Assembly: GCF_020509005.1 (NCBI RefSeq)
Contig: NC_063015.1
Location: 2,108,001 to 2,172,000 of the forward strand
DNA length: 64,000 bases
Origin: Fulvia fulva
Taxonomy: Eukaryota; Ascomycota; Dothideomycetes; Mycosphaerellales; Mycosphaerellaceae
Direction of reading: 5' to 3'
The notes under the pieces are model-generated. The model worked only from the letters and a program-made list of their open reading frames with translations, made no database searches and was not told where the DNA came from. Positions 48,023 through 59,990 of the stretch are shown here, in pieces. Each line of letters begins with the position of its first letter. The first letter of the stretch is position 1. The position numbers and the translations under genes were made by a program.

Positions 48023-48542
48023 TGTCATAGTCTCCCTATAGAGAGTACAGAAGGTAGGGACAGAAGAGCCTTAGAGTGCTTAGAAGTCGTCAAGAAGTGA
48101 CAGTCCAGCTTGGTGTAAGAGCGCCAAGAATTATATGCCCCGTAACATTCACTACGGGACCCAGCCCTCCAAATTCACCCCTCTACCAAACCTTGACAGA
48201 TTCACTTCGGCTCGTGACTGTGTGACTCACGGCACTCCCGCGAGCACCCGCGACTGCGCTAGACCCTAGAAGAAGCACGTGGAAGACTCGGAACGTAGGG
48301 TAGGTTAGAATAAGGTTTTAAGTAAAGCTACTAAGCGCGGCTTCGCACGGGTTAGCCCTGTTGATGCGGGGACACGCACTCGCGAGGGTCGCGTATAAAT
48401 ATCTGGCCTTCCCTAGGCCTCTCTTGCTTCCTTCGTCTTTTGTTTTGTGTAGCAATTATACTATACCCTTTTGTATCTATACTTCGTACCTACATTCTCG
48501 CTTTCACCCTTGTATCTCACAGGCTAGGCTCTCGCCCTAACA
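48023..48542 (+). repeat. 5' LTR of gypsy copy C
   Basis: 520 bp, RIP-changed, ending CCCTAACA; the next bases are a mutated primer site (ATAAAAGAC). Confidence 0.94.
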
Positions 48543-48584
48543 TCATAAAAGACCAACAAACCGTCAACCACTCGAGTCATCCTT

Positions 48585-49745
48585 ATAGGTGACCACGCCA
48601 CCGATAGAGGTGTCAACCTCGACAACTAAGACACTCTATTCCACTTTAGTGAGTAGACTAACATCCCCTTCTCGAACGCCGCTGCCTTCGGTGCCTAGGC
48701 AAACGCTAACCCCGACACCGCCTACGCTCTTATCAACCGTACCGTCTCCTCTTTCCGCGAGACCGCCTAGTAGGTCGAGCAAGCAAACAACTAAGTAACA
48801 TACCTTCAAGGTATTATAAACACCTTCTAGAACCTCGCCCCGCACGCCGACGACAACCGCCGCCAGCACTTCTCTAAGAAGGTCAACGACCTAGACGAGT
48901 TCGACGGTAATAAGAGCAAGTTTGAGGCATTTAAGACATAGCTTACTATTAAGCTGTTAGCTAATGCCGACCACTTTCCGTAAGAGAAGGACAAAGTCAC
49001 GTACGTCTTCTCCCTCCTTCGGGGAGACGCCGCGGCTTAGGTATAACACTACATCGACAACGCCACGTAGACTATCGGCTACCCGGACGTCCTTACCTTG
49101 ATATAGGACCTCCGTACTGCCTTTAGTAATCTAGACCGTAGAGCTACCGCCTAGAACGCTATCCATAACCTCCTCTAGAAGAACAAGAGCTTCGCCGAGT
49201 ACCTCGCGGCCTTCAACCGCGACATCGGGTTCACCGGCTATAACGAAGAGACCAAGAAGAGCACTCTCCGCCGTGGTTTGTCAGCAGAGCTTCTTCGAGC
49301 CCTCGAGGACAAGGACGTCGGTGCTATAAGCTTCCGTGAGCTCGTCGAGACCTACTAGCGCCTCGACTCTAATATGAAACACACCGCCTCTCTCCTCGCT
49401 TCCCGTTCTTAAGGTCGTTAGCCTCGTAGTCCCGGAAGCCACTTCGCTACTCTACTAGGCGCCGCCGCTCCTACGGCTCTCCCTCCCGTCTCTATAGGTA
49501 ACGCTATAGATCTTAGCGCTAGTGCCGCCGTCCCTCGAGTCTAGGGCCTCGTTAACGGTAAGCTTACTCCCGAAGAGAAGCTTCGCCGTCGCTAGGCCGG
49601 ACTCTATACCTACTACGGCGGTCCAGGCCACATCGTAGCTAACTGTCCGTAGCTCGCTGCCCGTAACGCCCGCAACCCGGTTCGCGGCGCTGTCGGCGCT
49701 ATCGAGCCTACTCCTACTACTCCCGCTAAGCAGGAAAAAGCCTAG
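48585..49745 (+). pseudogene. gag remnant of gypsy copy C
   Basis: Same length and position as gag of A. The start is ATA and several Gln/Trp codons are TAG. The frameshift window with its A-run and the terminal TAG (49743-49745) are kept. Confidence 0.88.
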
Positions 49746-52700
49746 GTCTTCCTTATCGACGCGATGAAGACTAAGAACAACGTTTACCGAAAGTAAAGAG
49801 AGGAAAGAAGTTGAGGATCAATATAGCACAGCTAGACCTGTACGACGAGACGGGCAAGGACTACGCTTACAAACCGTTCGTCACGAATGTAAATATCGGC
49901 TCAAAGAAACTCTCTTCTTCCAATCTCACTCTCATAGACACTGGCGCACTAGGCGAGTCTTTTATAGACTATAAACTCGCGACCTCTCTCAACCTCGAAC
50001 CCTAGGAACTGAAGTACCCTCGCACCCTTGAACTCTTTAACGGCACGGAGACTACTACTAGTAAGATTACTTATGTTGTATACACGTTAATCACCCTCGG
50101 AGGCAAGCGTATGTCGATCACTAGCTTCCTTACGTCCCTACCGCATCAGAAGTTTATCCTCGGCCTCCCCTAGTTCAGACGACACCGACCTATTATCGAC
50201 TAGACTTCCCTTACTATCAGCTTCCCTCTAGAAGTTCCTCCGGCACCTCCGCCTTCTCCGCCGCCTTAGCGCGGTCCTGAGTATACTAAGATCTTCTAGG
50301 TGAACGCCGCTGCCTTTACTACTACTACTAAGCAGCCTAAAGCTCAAGTCTTCGCCGCCTCTCTCCGCGATATCGACATCGCCCTCGAGAAGCTCGACAA
50401 GAAGCGTATACCTACCGACCCTACTACGAAGGTCCCTCCTTAGGCACACTACATCCTCTACGTATTCGATGCTAAAGCCGCAGACGAGCTACCTCCTCAT
50501 CGCCCTCACGACCACAAGATTGAGCTAGAAGAAGGTACAGAGACACCGTTCGGACCGTTATATTCTATGTCCCGAGAAGAGCTTATCGTCCTTAAGAGAT
50601 ACCTCGAAGAGAACCTAAAGAAGGGGTTTATTCGAGCGAGCCGTTCTAGCGCTAGTAGTCCCGTCATGTTCGTTAAGAAGCCCGGCGGTGGTCTACGCTT
50701 CTACGTAGACTACCGAGGCTTAAACGCTATTATAAAGAAGAACCGCTACCTAATACCGTTGATTTAGGAGACGCTCGAGCGCCTCTCTAAGGCCAAGTAC
50801 TTCACTAAGCTCGATGTCATCGCTACGTTCAATAAGTTACGAATGGCAGAAGGACACGAGTATCTCATAGCCTTCCGTACTCGCTACGGGCTGTTCGAGT
50901 CGCTCGTTATGCCCTTCGGCGTTTGTAACGGGCCTAGTACCTTCTAGAACTTCATTAACGACATCCTTTAGGAGTTCCTCGATCAGTTCTGCACTACCTA
51001 CATCGACGACATCCTAGTCTATAGCGAGACCAAGGAGGAGCACCGCGAGCACGTCTATAAGGTCCTTCAGAAGCTCGTAGACGCCGGCTTGTAGCTCGAC
51101 ATCGACAAGTGCGAGTTTAAGAAGACCGAAGTCAAGTTCCTTAGTTTGATCATTACCGTAGACGGCATCAAGATAGACTAAGAGAAGATCGACGCTATCG
51201 TCGAATAGGATGCTCCTACGAACGTTAAAGAGGTCTAGGGTTTCCTAGGCTTTACTAACTTCTACCGCCGCTTTATCTACGCATTTTCGGGCGTAGTACG
51301 CCCTTTAACGAAGCTCACGCGTAAGGGTGAGAAGTTCGCCTAGACCGACGAATGCTAGGAGGCTTTTGACTTGCTCAACGCGAAGTTTGTTAAGAACCCG
51401 CTTCTACGGCACTTCGATTTCGAACTAGAGACCCGTGTAGAGACCGACGCATCCGACGGCGTAGTAGGCGGTGTCCTACTACAACGCCGCTCGCCTGAAT
51501 CCCCCTGGTTACCTGTCGCCTTCCTCTCTAAGAAGATGACCGCTACGGAGTATAACTACGAGATCTACGACAAGGAGCTTCTCGCCATCGTCAAAGCTTT
51601 CGAAGAGTGGCGCCCCGAGCTCGAAGGCTCTGCTATGCCCGTCTAAGTAAGCTCCGACCATAAGAACCTCGTCTACTTTATGAAGAGCAAGCTGCTTAAT
51701 CGTCGCTAGGCCCGCTAGAGCGAGTTCCTCTCCCGGTTCAACTTCGTGATCTCGTATACGCCCGGCAAGGCCAACTCGATGGCCGACGCCCTTACCCGCC
51801 GCCCTAGTGACTCTCTAGTTGATCGAAGAGGGGGCCGGCAAATCGCAGGGCAACAAGTCATTAAAGAGCACAACCTCTCTTCCGAGCTTCGAGAGTACCT
51901 ATCGAACGGCTAGCCTACGCTCGCCGCTTCCTTTGCTACTCTCGTGCTCGCTCCTGCCTACCTTGACGAGAGTGACGATGAATCCGAGCCTGAAGAATAC
52001 GCCTCGGACGCTGAGGACTTGAACGACGATAAAGAGGGCTTAGTAACGACCGACGGCTCATCCGAATCAGACTTTGAGGGGTTTGATAATAAGGAGCAGC
52101 CCGAAGGCATTATGGCACGAGTACGAACAGCGTACGATGCCGACATAGACGCCTAAGAGTTAGTTCAGGCCCTTGAATCTAGCGCGAGGACATTCCCGGG
52201 CTTCTCGCTGTCCGAGTGCGAGCTCTAGGGAGGTGTCGTCTACTTCCGTAAGAAGCTTTACGTACCGCAGCCCGAAGGCTCTAATATCCGAGCTGAGATT
52301 CTTCAAATTATCCACGACTCCGCCTCTAGGGGTCACCTAGGCGTAGCTAAGACCCACAAGCTCCTCGCTAGGTATTACTAGTAGCCGCATTCCTAGAAGG
52401 ACGTCCGCCGCTACGTACTAAACTGCGCTACTTACCGAAGAGCCAAAGCTAACCGCCACCGTCCCTACGGTCTCTTACACCCTCTCCCGGCTCCTAATCG
52501 TCCGTGGAAGTACATCACTATAGACTTTATCACCGATCTTCCTTACGGCAAGACCTTTAGCGGCGTGAAAGTAAAGGCCCTTCTAGTGATCGTGGACCGT
52601 CACTCTAAGGACCGGTACATGATCCCGTGCTAGAGTATGACCGTAAAGGAGACTGCTCGCTTGTTCTACGAATTCGTCTAGCGCTTTCAAGGCCTCCCGG

Positions 52701-53794
52701 ATAGCATCACCTCTAATAGAGGCACCTAGTTCATCTCGCACTTCTAGAAGCGTCTGTGTGCTATCCTAGGCATCAAGCATAACCTCTCGACCAGTTTTTA
52801 GCTACAGACCGACGGCCAGACCGAAATTACGAACGCTATCCTCGAGCAGGTCCTTCGTTACTTCGTCGACTACCACCAGAAGGATTGGCCTTAGCATATC
52901 CCTACGGTAGAGTTCGCTACTCGTAACTAGGACTCGGAGACTACTAGCTACTCTCCCTTCTATACTACGAGAGGTTACTACCCTCGTATAGGTATAGAAC
53001 TAGAAGAACCTCTCCCGCCTACCGAAGACGTAAACGAGTAAGTAGCAGACGAGTTCGCTACTATACTCTTACAGATCTATGAAGAAGTTCACGACGAGAT
53101 AGTGTACGCATAAGCAATCTACGAGGATCAAGCCAATCGTCGTCGCTAGCTAGCTCCCGACTACTAAGTAGGCGATATAGTCTACCTTAACTCTAAGAAC
53201 ATCAAGACAGACCGCCCCTCCAAGAAGCTGAACTAGAAGAACCTAGGTCCTTTTAAGATCACCGAGCGTATTAGTTCACACGCCTACCGTCTAGCTCTTC
53301 CTACGAACATAAAGATCCACGACGTCTTCCATCCCGTACGCCTTCGGCCGTCGGCTAAGGACCTATTCCCGAACCAAAACCAAGACATGCTAGGTCCTTC
53401 CGATGAAGTAGAAGTCGACGAGCCTATTAACCTACCTTCTAACGACTATGCCGTCCGTAAGATCCGGGGAATCCGCGTAGAGCCTAACGACGTTGAAGGA
53501 CTACCGCCGATCAAGTATAAAGTCGAATGGCAAGGTTGCCCTAAGTAGGATACCTTATAGGAACCTATCTAACATATTATCTTCAATCGTTAAGCAATCG
53601 AAGAATACCACGCCCGCGTAGACGGCCTAGAAGTCAACATCGGCAGGCTCTTCGAATCTGAGCTCTTCGACGGGGCTTACTAATAGTGTATCGACTATGA
53701 CATCAGGCCTAGGCCTAGTACTAAAGCTGAACATCCTCGATATATAGAACTACTACGGCTTCGTAGGAACTTAGCTTTGTTCGGGGGGGGCTAC
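49746..53794 (+). pseudogene. pro-pol remnant of gypsy copy C
   Basis: Long readable pieces: protease 49811-50005 (DTGALGESF), reverse transcriptase 50567-50767 (YVDYRGLNA; Cys to Tyr), RNase H 51371-51646 (ETDASDGVVGG), the acidic linker 51944-52156, then integrase and chromodomain to 53700. Between them stops are frequent. The piece at 51371 has Asn where A has Lys (AAC against AAA), a change shared with copy B that RIP cannot explain. Confidence 0.9.
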
Positions 53795-54314
53795 TGTTAT
53801 GGTCTCCCTATAGAGAGTACAGAAGGTAGGGACAGAAGAGCCTTAGAGTGCTCAGAAGTCGTCAAGAAGTAACAGTCCAGCTTGGTGTAAGAGCGCTAAG
53901 AATCATATACCCCGCAATATTCACTACGGGACCTAGCCCTCCAAATTCACCCCTCTACCAAACCTTAACAGATTCACTTCGGCTCGTGACTATGTGACTC
54001 ACGGCACTCCCGCGAGCACCCGCGACTGCGCTGGACCCTAGAAGAAGCACGTGGAAGACTCGGAACGTAGGGCAGGTTGGAATAAGGTTTTGAGCAAAGC
54101 TGCTGAGCGCGGCTTCGCACGGGTTAGCCCTGTTGATGCGGGGACACGCACTCGCGAGGGTCGCGTATAAATATCTGGCCTTCCCTAGGCCTCTCTTGCT
54201 TCCTTCGTCTTTTGTTTTGTGTAGCAATCATACTATACCCTTTTGCATCTACACTTCGCACCTACATTCTCGCTTTCACCCTTACATCTCATAGGCCAGG
54301 CTCTCGCCCTAACA
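53795..54314 (+). repeat. 3' LTR of gypsy copy C
   Basis: 520 bp preceded by a G8 tract and CTAC. Less mutated than the 5' LTR of the same copy. Confidence 0.94.
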
Positions 54315-54678
54315 CTTAGTACAAGGTAAAATGGCTTAGATATCAGAATAAGGAGGATAGTAAGACCTAGTAACCGGCTAAGAATATGTTTAAACACGCG
54401 GCCGCCGCTATTATAGACTTTTACTATAGCCGGTCGGAGTTGTCTACGCCTATAGGCTTCGTAGCTCTATCTAATTAGGTCCCCCTAAGCATTTCTTAAA
54501 GGGAGCCGGTCGCGGATAGGCTAGTTATAGATAGACTAGATATAGATGTATTACTAGACGATAATAAGACATTAGAGGATAATTAGACTTTCGTACGGTT
54601 ATAGAGTAGTACGGGCAAGTCGCCGTATAAGATAGATAACGCTTAGAGGACTAAGACGCGTTTTAAGAGGGGGGGTAC
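54315..54678 (+). pseudogene. End of the pol of chromovirus I, with chromodomain
   Basis: After the duplication CTTAG the frame reads YKVKWLRYQNKEDSKT, then FKHAAAAIIDFYYSRSELSTPIGF. This is a chromodomain core followed by its C-terminal helix. A G7 tract (54669-54675) and TAC precede the LTR. Confidence 0.8.
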
Positions 54679-54862
54679 TATTACGGGCAGCCCGCGACCC
54701 CTTACTATAGCTACGTTAGCCTAGGTGAACCGCGGACCTTCCGTATCGGGTTAGCGCGGCTTAGCTTTACTTTATAACTTCGCCGCGCCTCGCGCTCCTC
54801 TTTCGTAGCTTTGTAGAATAATAACTCTCTTATTCGGACCCTACGGTACGCGCGCCCTTATA
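54679..54862 (+). repeat. 3' LTR of chromovirus I
   Basis: 184 bp, partner of 41583-41766, followed by GCTAT. Confidence 0.9.
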
Positions 54863-55099
54863 GCTATATCTCTATACGATTCGTACTGTCTTATCGTAGA
54901 TAGTTTGCTATACTAGGTACTCTATCGTCTTCGCCGTATATTAGATCCTTATCCCTTAGATATAGATAGATAGATTTGTTATTCCCCTATTCTAGGACCC
55001 TACTCGGCCTATATAGGTATATATCTATTATTATATATAAAGGGAAACCCGAATAGGTAAAAACCCTTCCCGCCCCCGACTTCTCCTTATCTAGATTAG

Positions 55100-58000
55100 C
55101 TTTCCCTCTAAACGTACGTAGTCTATATTACTACCCCGTTAGCCCCCGCTCCTAGCCGGTCTCGTCGCGCTACGCCGTGTCCTCTCTTCCTATACTACTC
55201 CTACTAGGCGGTACTGTTCTAGCTAGCCCTTCTCTAGTATCTAGTTCGTAATACGCCGTAGGTCCTTAAAGTTATTAAGAAGTGCCCTAATCGTCCGGTT
55301 CCTCGCCTTTACTATCTACTCCCCCCTTCCTAGCGACTACCTCGGGTAGACGAGGAGTACGTACCGTATATTCTAGGAGTAATAGCCGTAGGGGCAGCTA
55401 GTATTCGTGTATTCTAGAACCTTCCTCTATAATAGGTACCCCTAGAGGCTGATATGTTCGCTTCGTAGTTAGGTTACTATACTACTCTATACCCTCGTAA
55501 GGCGGTAGTAGATAAGCTTCGGGGGGTACTTGACCGCGGATTTCGTAGCTAACTATTCCTTAGGTTGTCCTGCTAGCTAAGGGATCCCTTAGATATAGTA
55601 ACGGATAGGTAGTGTCCCGGTCTCTATCTCGGCTACTCTCGTCGGTATAGTCTTATACGCTCCGAGAATTCTCCTTAAGTTACCTACTTAGGTTCGATTA
55701 AGAGGCTATTCGATCCGTCGCCGTACTAGCTTATCGACTCCCCCCGTACCCTAGATTTATACCCCGTAAAGTATCGCTAGTCGAACGATTACTTTATATA
55801 TTATTCTTGCTTTGTCGAAGGTCGCCCCCTACGTTAACTTAGTAAGACGTGTTATTAATGCCTCGTTTACTTGTGCCCTATTCTAGGCCTTCTTAATCTA
55901 TAGGTTCTAGCTTAGCTTTAGGTCTAGCTAGATTCCTAGTACTCGGAGTTTAGGGGAGGGCTTCGTCTTATATCCTAGATTATTATAGTTACCTATATAT
56001 TGTATTAGGTCCTCGCTTTACTAAAGTGGATTAGCTAGTATTTCTCTAGGGTAAAACGGACGTCGTAGCGTCTAGCCTAGTCCTCTTTTACTCTATATCT
56101 CTCCGTAAGTAGTCTATAGTCTTCCTCCGTTATCGCGGACTAGGCTAGGATATTTATGTCGTCTACGAAGCCTAACGCCGAAGTCTAAGGGGACGTAAGT
56201 AAGGGGATGAGGTCGGCTATAAAGATTAGGAATAGGATCGGGGATAGCGTAGATCCTTAGGGGATTCCGGTCTCTACGTATACCCTATTAGATTTATACC
56301 TCCCGAGGATTATTCTTGTAGTCCTCTCTTTAAGGAAGGAGTATATAAATTTCGTGGCCTATACGGGGACTCCCTTCTATCGGAGTATATAGAGTAGTCT
56401 TTCGTAGGAGACGTTATCGAATACTCCGGAGATGTCTAGGGAGAGTAGCGATACTATTCTATTCCGTCTATAGTACTAGAGGGTTTAGGTCTGTTCGGTT
56501 ATTAGTTCTATTACCGTAAGGGTTAAGCGGTTACTTCTCCCTCCTATCTATATCTCCGGGAGGATGTTGTTCTCCTCGACTAGTTTTATAAGTCTCTAGG
56601 CTATTACCTTCTCTAGGATCTTCCCTACTATATTTAGGAGCGTAATCGGTCTATATAACTTGAGCCTATTATAGTCTTCCTTCTATAGCTTCCGGATGAC
56701 TACTATTAGGGAGTCTCTATACGGCTTCGGATAGTAGCCTTTCCGTAGATAAGTAGTAAAGAGCTTAGCTAGGCTCGGGGCGATTTCCTCTTTATATTCC
56801 TTTAGTAGGAGGTTTAGGATTTTGTCGGGCCCTAGGGCCTTTCTTCCCTTAAGCTATCCTATTACGGCCTTAACCTTGCCTAGCTAGACTATCTAGTATA
56901 TATCTAGTAGTTCTAGGTACGACGTACCTACTATGTCCGTTAGGTCCGCGTTGACTTATATTAAGAAGAAGTAGTCCGTAAACGCCTTCGCTTTTACCTC
57001 CGGCGTTAACCTTAGCGTCCCCGTTATATTAACTATAGGCGGGAAGTGAGGCGTCTTCTCTGTCCCTCTAGCTCTCGCCTACCTCGCTAGTCGCTATATC
57101 TAGTTAGGATTCTCTATTACGAGCCCGACCGTCGTTCTCTAGTCTAGCTATTTATCCCGACGTATCTAGGCTTTCTTAGCTTAGCTAGCCCTTTAGTATA
57201 CGTCCTATATTGCTTATATATACTCCTTCGTCTACTCTCGTCTAGCCCTCCTCGCCTCATTTACCTTTTCCGCGTACGCCGGGGTCTAGAATAGCTTCTG
57301 TCTTTAAGAAGGTCGAATATAGGGTATATACTAACGAGCTACCTCCTATACGACTATCGTTATCCGTTCGGCTTCTTTATCGAGCTCGGCTTCTTATTCT
57401 ACTTCTGTTCCTACTTCTAGTCCCGTATTTACTCTATTATCGTATAGTCGTACCGCTAGTTTATCTCGGATTTCTTCCTACGGGGCCTTCTTCTAATTTA
57501 GGCGTAGCTCCGCTATAGGTTTCTCCTCGACTCCTACCTCGATTATTGTCTAGATCGGGATATAGTCTAATCTTACTTCGAGTAAGAGGTTCGGGCGGTA
57601 CTTGTCTAGTCTCGTTACTAGCTCTCTTGAGAGGAGGTATAGGTCAATCGTACTTACGCTTAATCTCGCCTTCTACGTCTCTATACCCTTTAGGGTCGCT
57701 AGTTCTATATCGCGGCTCGCGGTAATTTCTAGTAACTTGCCTCCTAGGTATACGTATAGGGGGGTGAAGTCTAGACCCTATTACGGGTAGTAAAGGTTAA
57801 AGTCGCCTACTAGGACTTAGTATATATCCCCTTGTTCGAGTATCCGGTCTAGCGTAGCTAGGGTTCCTAGGTCTCTACTCGTTCGTCCTTATAGGGGACG
57901 GTTATAGACGTTATAGATTCGGACGGTTCCTAAGCCTATTACTATTTCGATTGTCGTTATGTCCCCCTAGTAGCCCTCCGGCTATAGTACGACCTTCTAT

Positions 58001-58330
58001 ACTTCTATACTAATAGCCTTACTTACGTAGGTATATATTCTTAGGGTGTGTCCTATACCCCTACCGATTACCGTATAGTATCGTTAGTCGTTATAGGTTA
58101 CCGGTTTGCTTATATATAGGTTAGTCTAAGGTTCCTATAGCGCTACGACGTAGTGCTTTTAGTAGTCGAGTTCTTATAGGAAGTAGAGTTAGACCTTATC
58201 TTTACTTTTATTGACGTTATACTATATAATAGTAAGGTTGTCCTATACTACTATTACGGGCTAGCTAGGATAATGTCTATAGGGGTGCTCTAGGCTTAGG
58301 TAGTGCCTACGGTTATCGTATCTTCCTCTT
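55100..58330 (-). pseudogene. ORF2 remnant of LINE K: endonuclease and reverse transcriptase
   Basis: On the minus strand the endonuclease shows VGDFNLYYP (GDFN box), then STIDLYLLS and DYIPI (from DHxPI), the order of the APE-type endonuclease of LINEs. Reverse transcriptase shows LSLDISGVFDNVSYERL, GRYKSNRVYVETGIP, GSTLSPILFLIFIADL and the intact catalytic GFVDDINIL. These align closely with the LINE at 1-1651. Many Trp, Gln and His codons are changed as expected for RIP. Not functional. Confidence 0.88.
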
Positions 58331-59850
58331 AGGTTAGTAGGCCTTCGGCCGGTAGGGGTGTTCTAAAAATCCGTATCTGTTCTATCTCGTTCACTACCCT
58401 ATTTAGCCCCCTTAGCCGTCCTAGCGGCGGGTACGTACTCGGTAGGGTGCCCCTTATTACCTCCTCCGTTCTCTTTCTTTTTACCGCCTTAAAGCCTTTA
58501 TATTAAGCGCTACCTTACTACGGAGTAGGGTACCTCGCTAGGGTCGTTATTCGTACTTAGTTAGCCTTCCCTTTTACGGCGATCCGGGTTAGGCATTAGC
58601 TCGAGTACGCCGGGTATTTCCGGCTATAGTATACGCACCTTACTTCTTCTCGTAGGCATTACTTTCCCTAGTATAGGCCTACGTAGTATAGGCACTTCGG
58701 GGTCTTCTCCGTATATTTCGGGGCGATATATCCGTACTGTTAGTAGTTAAAGCATTAGAGTACTCTATAGCTACTCTAGTAGATTTCCGTATTAAGACGT
58801 TCGTAGTTCTAGTATAGTCCTTTATCTAGGACAAGGTTTGCTTATTCCGCATTTGCTATCTAGACGATTACTAAGGAGTATGTCTTTATTAGTTCGACGC
58901 TTCTATATAGCTAGACGGCCTTAGAGAAGCGTACTCCTAGGGATGTGCTCTAGTTCTATATTTATAGCTAGAGGAGGTCATTTTCGACCTTAAAGGTTCT
59001 AGGGACCCCGTAGGCTATTACTATAAATTGTTAGTAGGAGACCTTCGCTGACTTTACTACTTTAGTTATCTATTCCTTATACGTCTCGAGTCTTTATCGG
59101 TCTGTCTCCTAATAGTAAAAAGCCTTACTTACCCCCTTAGCTCTACCTTCGCTCCTACGATCTCCTTCCGGCCGATTCTATCTACGAGCTCCTTACTTAT
59201 AAGGCCCTCGAGTTCCCTTTTCTCCTCCGGGTCGGTAACGTAGACTCGGATCGCGTTATTAGTCCTCTAGGGCTAGGCCGGGTAGTGTCCCGCGGCGATT
59301 ATAGCCTACGTAGGGTTCTTCTATTATATTACGTACTATATAGTCTAGTAGATCCTTCTTAGGGTCTAGTGTTCGAGTGCCTTAAGTATACTAAGGAGCT
59401 ACGCGATTGTATTTTTATATACTCGGGCTAGGTATTCGTCTTTATCTAGTATTACCTAGGCTTCTTTATATAATTCTGTCTATATAGAGGGGCCGGGGGC
59501 GGCTAGGGTTCGTTATGCCTTTCCTAGGCCCTTAGCTTATTGTCGTTAGCCGTTGTCTTACTATTAATAGGTTAGTTATTAGCTTAGCTATTAAAGGTTT
59601 AGTTACTACTAGCTAGGTTCCTATATCGCATCCCCGTTTATCGAGATTTAGGTGTCCCTCCCGAGCTACTTAATGCTCGCGAGTTAGGCTTAGGATCTAG
59701 TCTCTATATCGCTACACTTTAGCTACGGCTAAGGTTAGAAGTTGCCTAAATAGGTAATTCACCTCCGCGGCTCCGTAATTTTAGGGTCCTATTAGATAGG
59801 AGGTAGATTCCTATTTTCTAGTTGCTTTCCGTAGCAATTGCGTAGCCGCT
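58330..59850 (-). pseudogene. ORF1 remnant of LINE K (zinc-knuckle protein)
   Basis: Near 58600-58720 the minus strand reads KCLYYVGLY, then CLREEVRCVYYSRKYPAYSS. These are two decayed CCHC knuckles in tandem (several Cys and His now Tyr), typical of LINE ORF1. The rest upstream is too mutated to read. Confidence 0.65.
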
Positions 59851-59990
59851 AGTATAGGCGCGCTACTCTTGTTCTCGTTAGGTAATAGCCTTAATAGGCG
59901 CTTTCGAATAGTACGTCGTACGTATCTCCGATCGATATAAGGAAGGAATCGTCCTAAAGGATATATAAGTATTCCTTAGGTTCGGAAACC

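Larger units (their letters stand above)
48023..54314 (+). mobile_element. RIP-mutated Ty3/gypsy chromovirus, copy C (family of A)
   Basis: 6,292 bp with 520-bp LTRs (48023-48542 and 53795-54314) and a CTTAG duplication (48018-48022 and 54315-54319). It aligns with element A throughout. The mutation load is moderate and patchy: several tracts of the interior and the 3' LTR keep CpA and TpG. It shares a set of changes with copy B. Confidence 0.96.
41583..54862 (+). mobile_element. RIP-saturated chromovirus I, split by gypsy copy C
   Basis: 184-bp LTRs at 41583-41766 and 54679-54862, with a GCTAT duplication (41578-41582 and 54863-54867). Without C it is about 7.0 kb. A plus-strand gag, protease, reverse transcriptase, RNase H and integrase are recognisable. 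The chromodomain is broken by C: its first part ends at 48022 and it resumes at 54320 (YKVKWLRYQNKEDSKT). Confidence 0.93.
54958..59990 (-). mobile_element. RIP-mutated Tad-like LINE K (minus), near full length
   Basis: About 5 kb read on the minus strand: ORF1 with zinc knuckles (58.5-59.8 kb), endonuclease (57.5-58.3 kb), reverse transcriptase (55.9-57.1 kb) and a C-terminal region near 55.1-55.5 kb. The left edge is placed by comparison with LINE J (about 90 bp of J seems to lie at 54868-54957) and is uncertain. The right edge is the second copy of TCTACGACTATATA (59991-60004). Whether K ends exactly there or a piece of J lies between is not resolved. Confidence 0.75.

Noticed and set aside
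57602..57790. A short open frame on the plus strand as a gene
   Set aside because: It is antisense to the endonuclease remnant of LINE K and has no motif.
59880..59990. Plus-strand reading just before 59991 that resembles an integrase N-terminus
   Set aside because: The H integrase joins in frame from 40756, and the 14-bp duplication places this stretch in the LINE block; the resemblance is weak and includes a stop.
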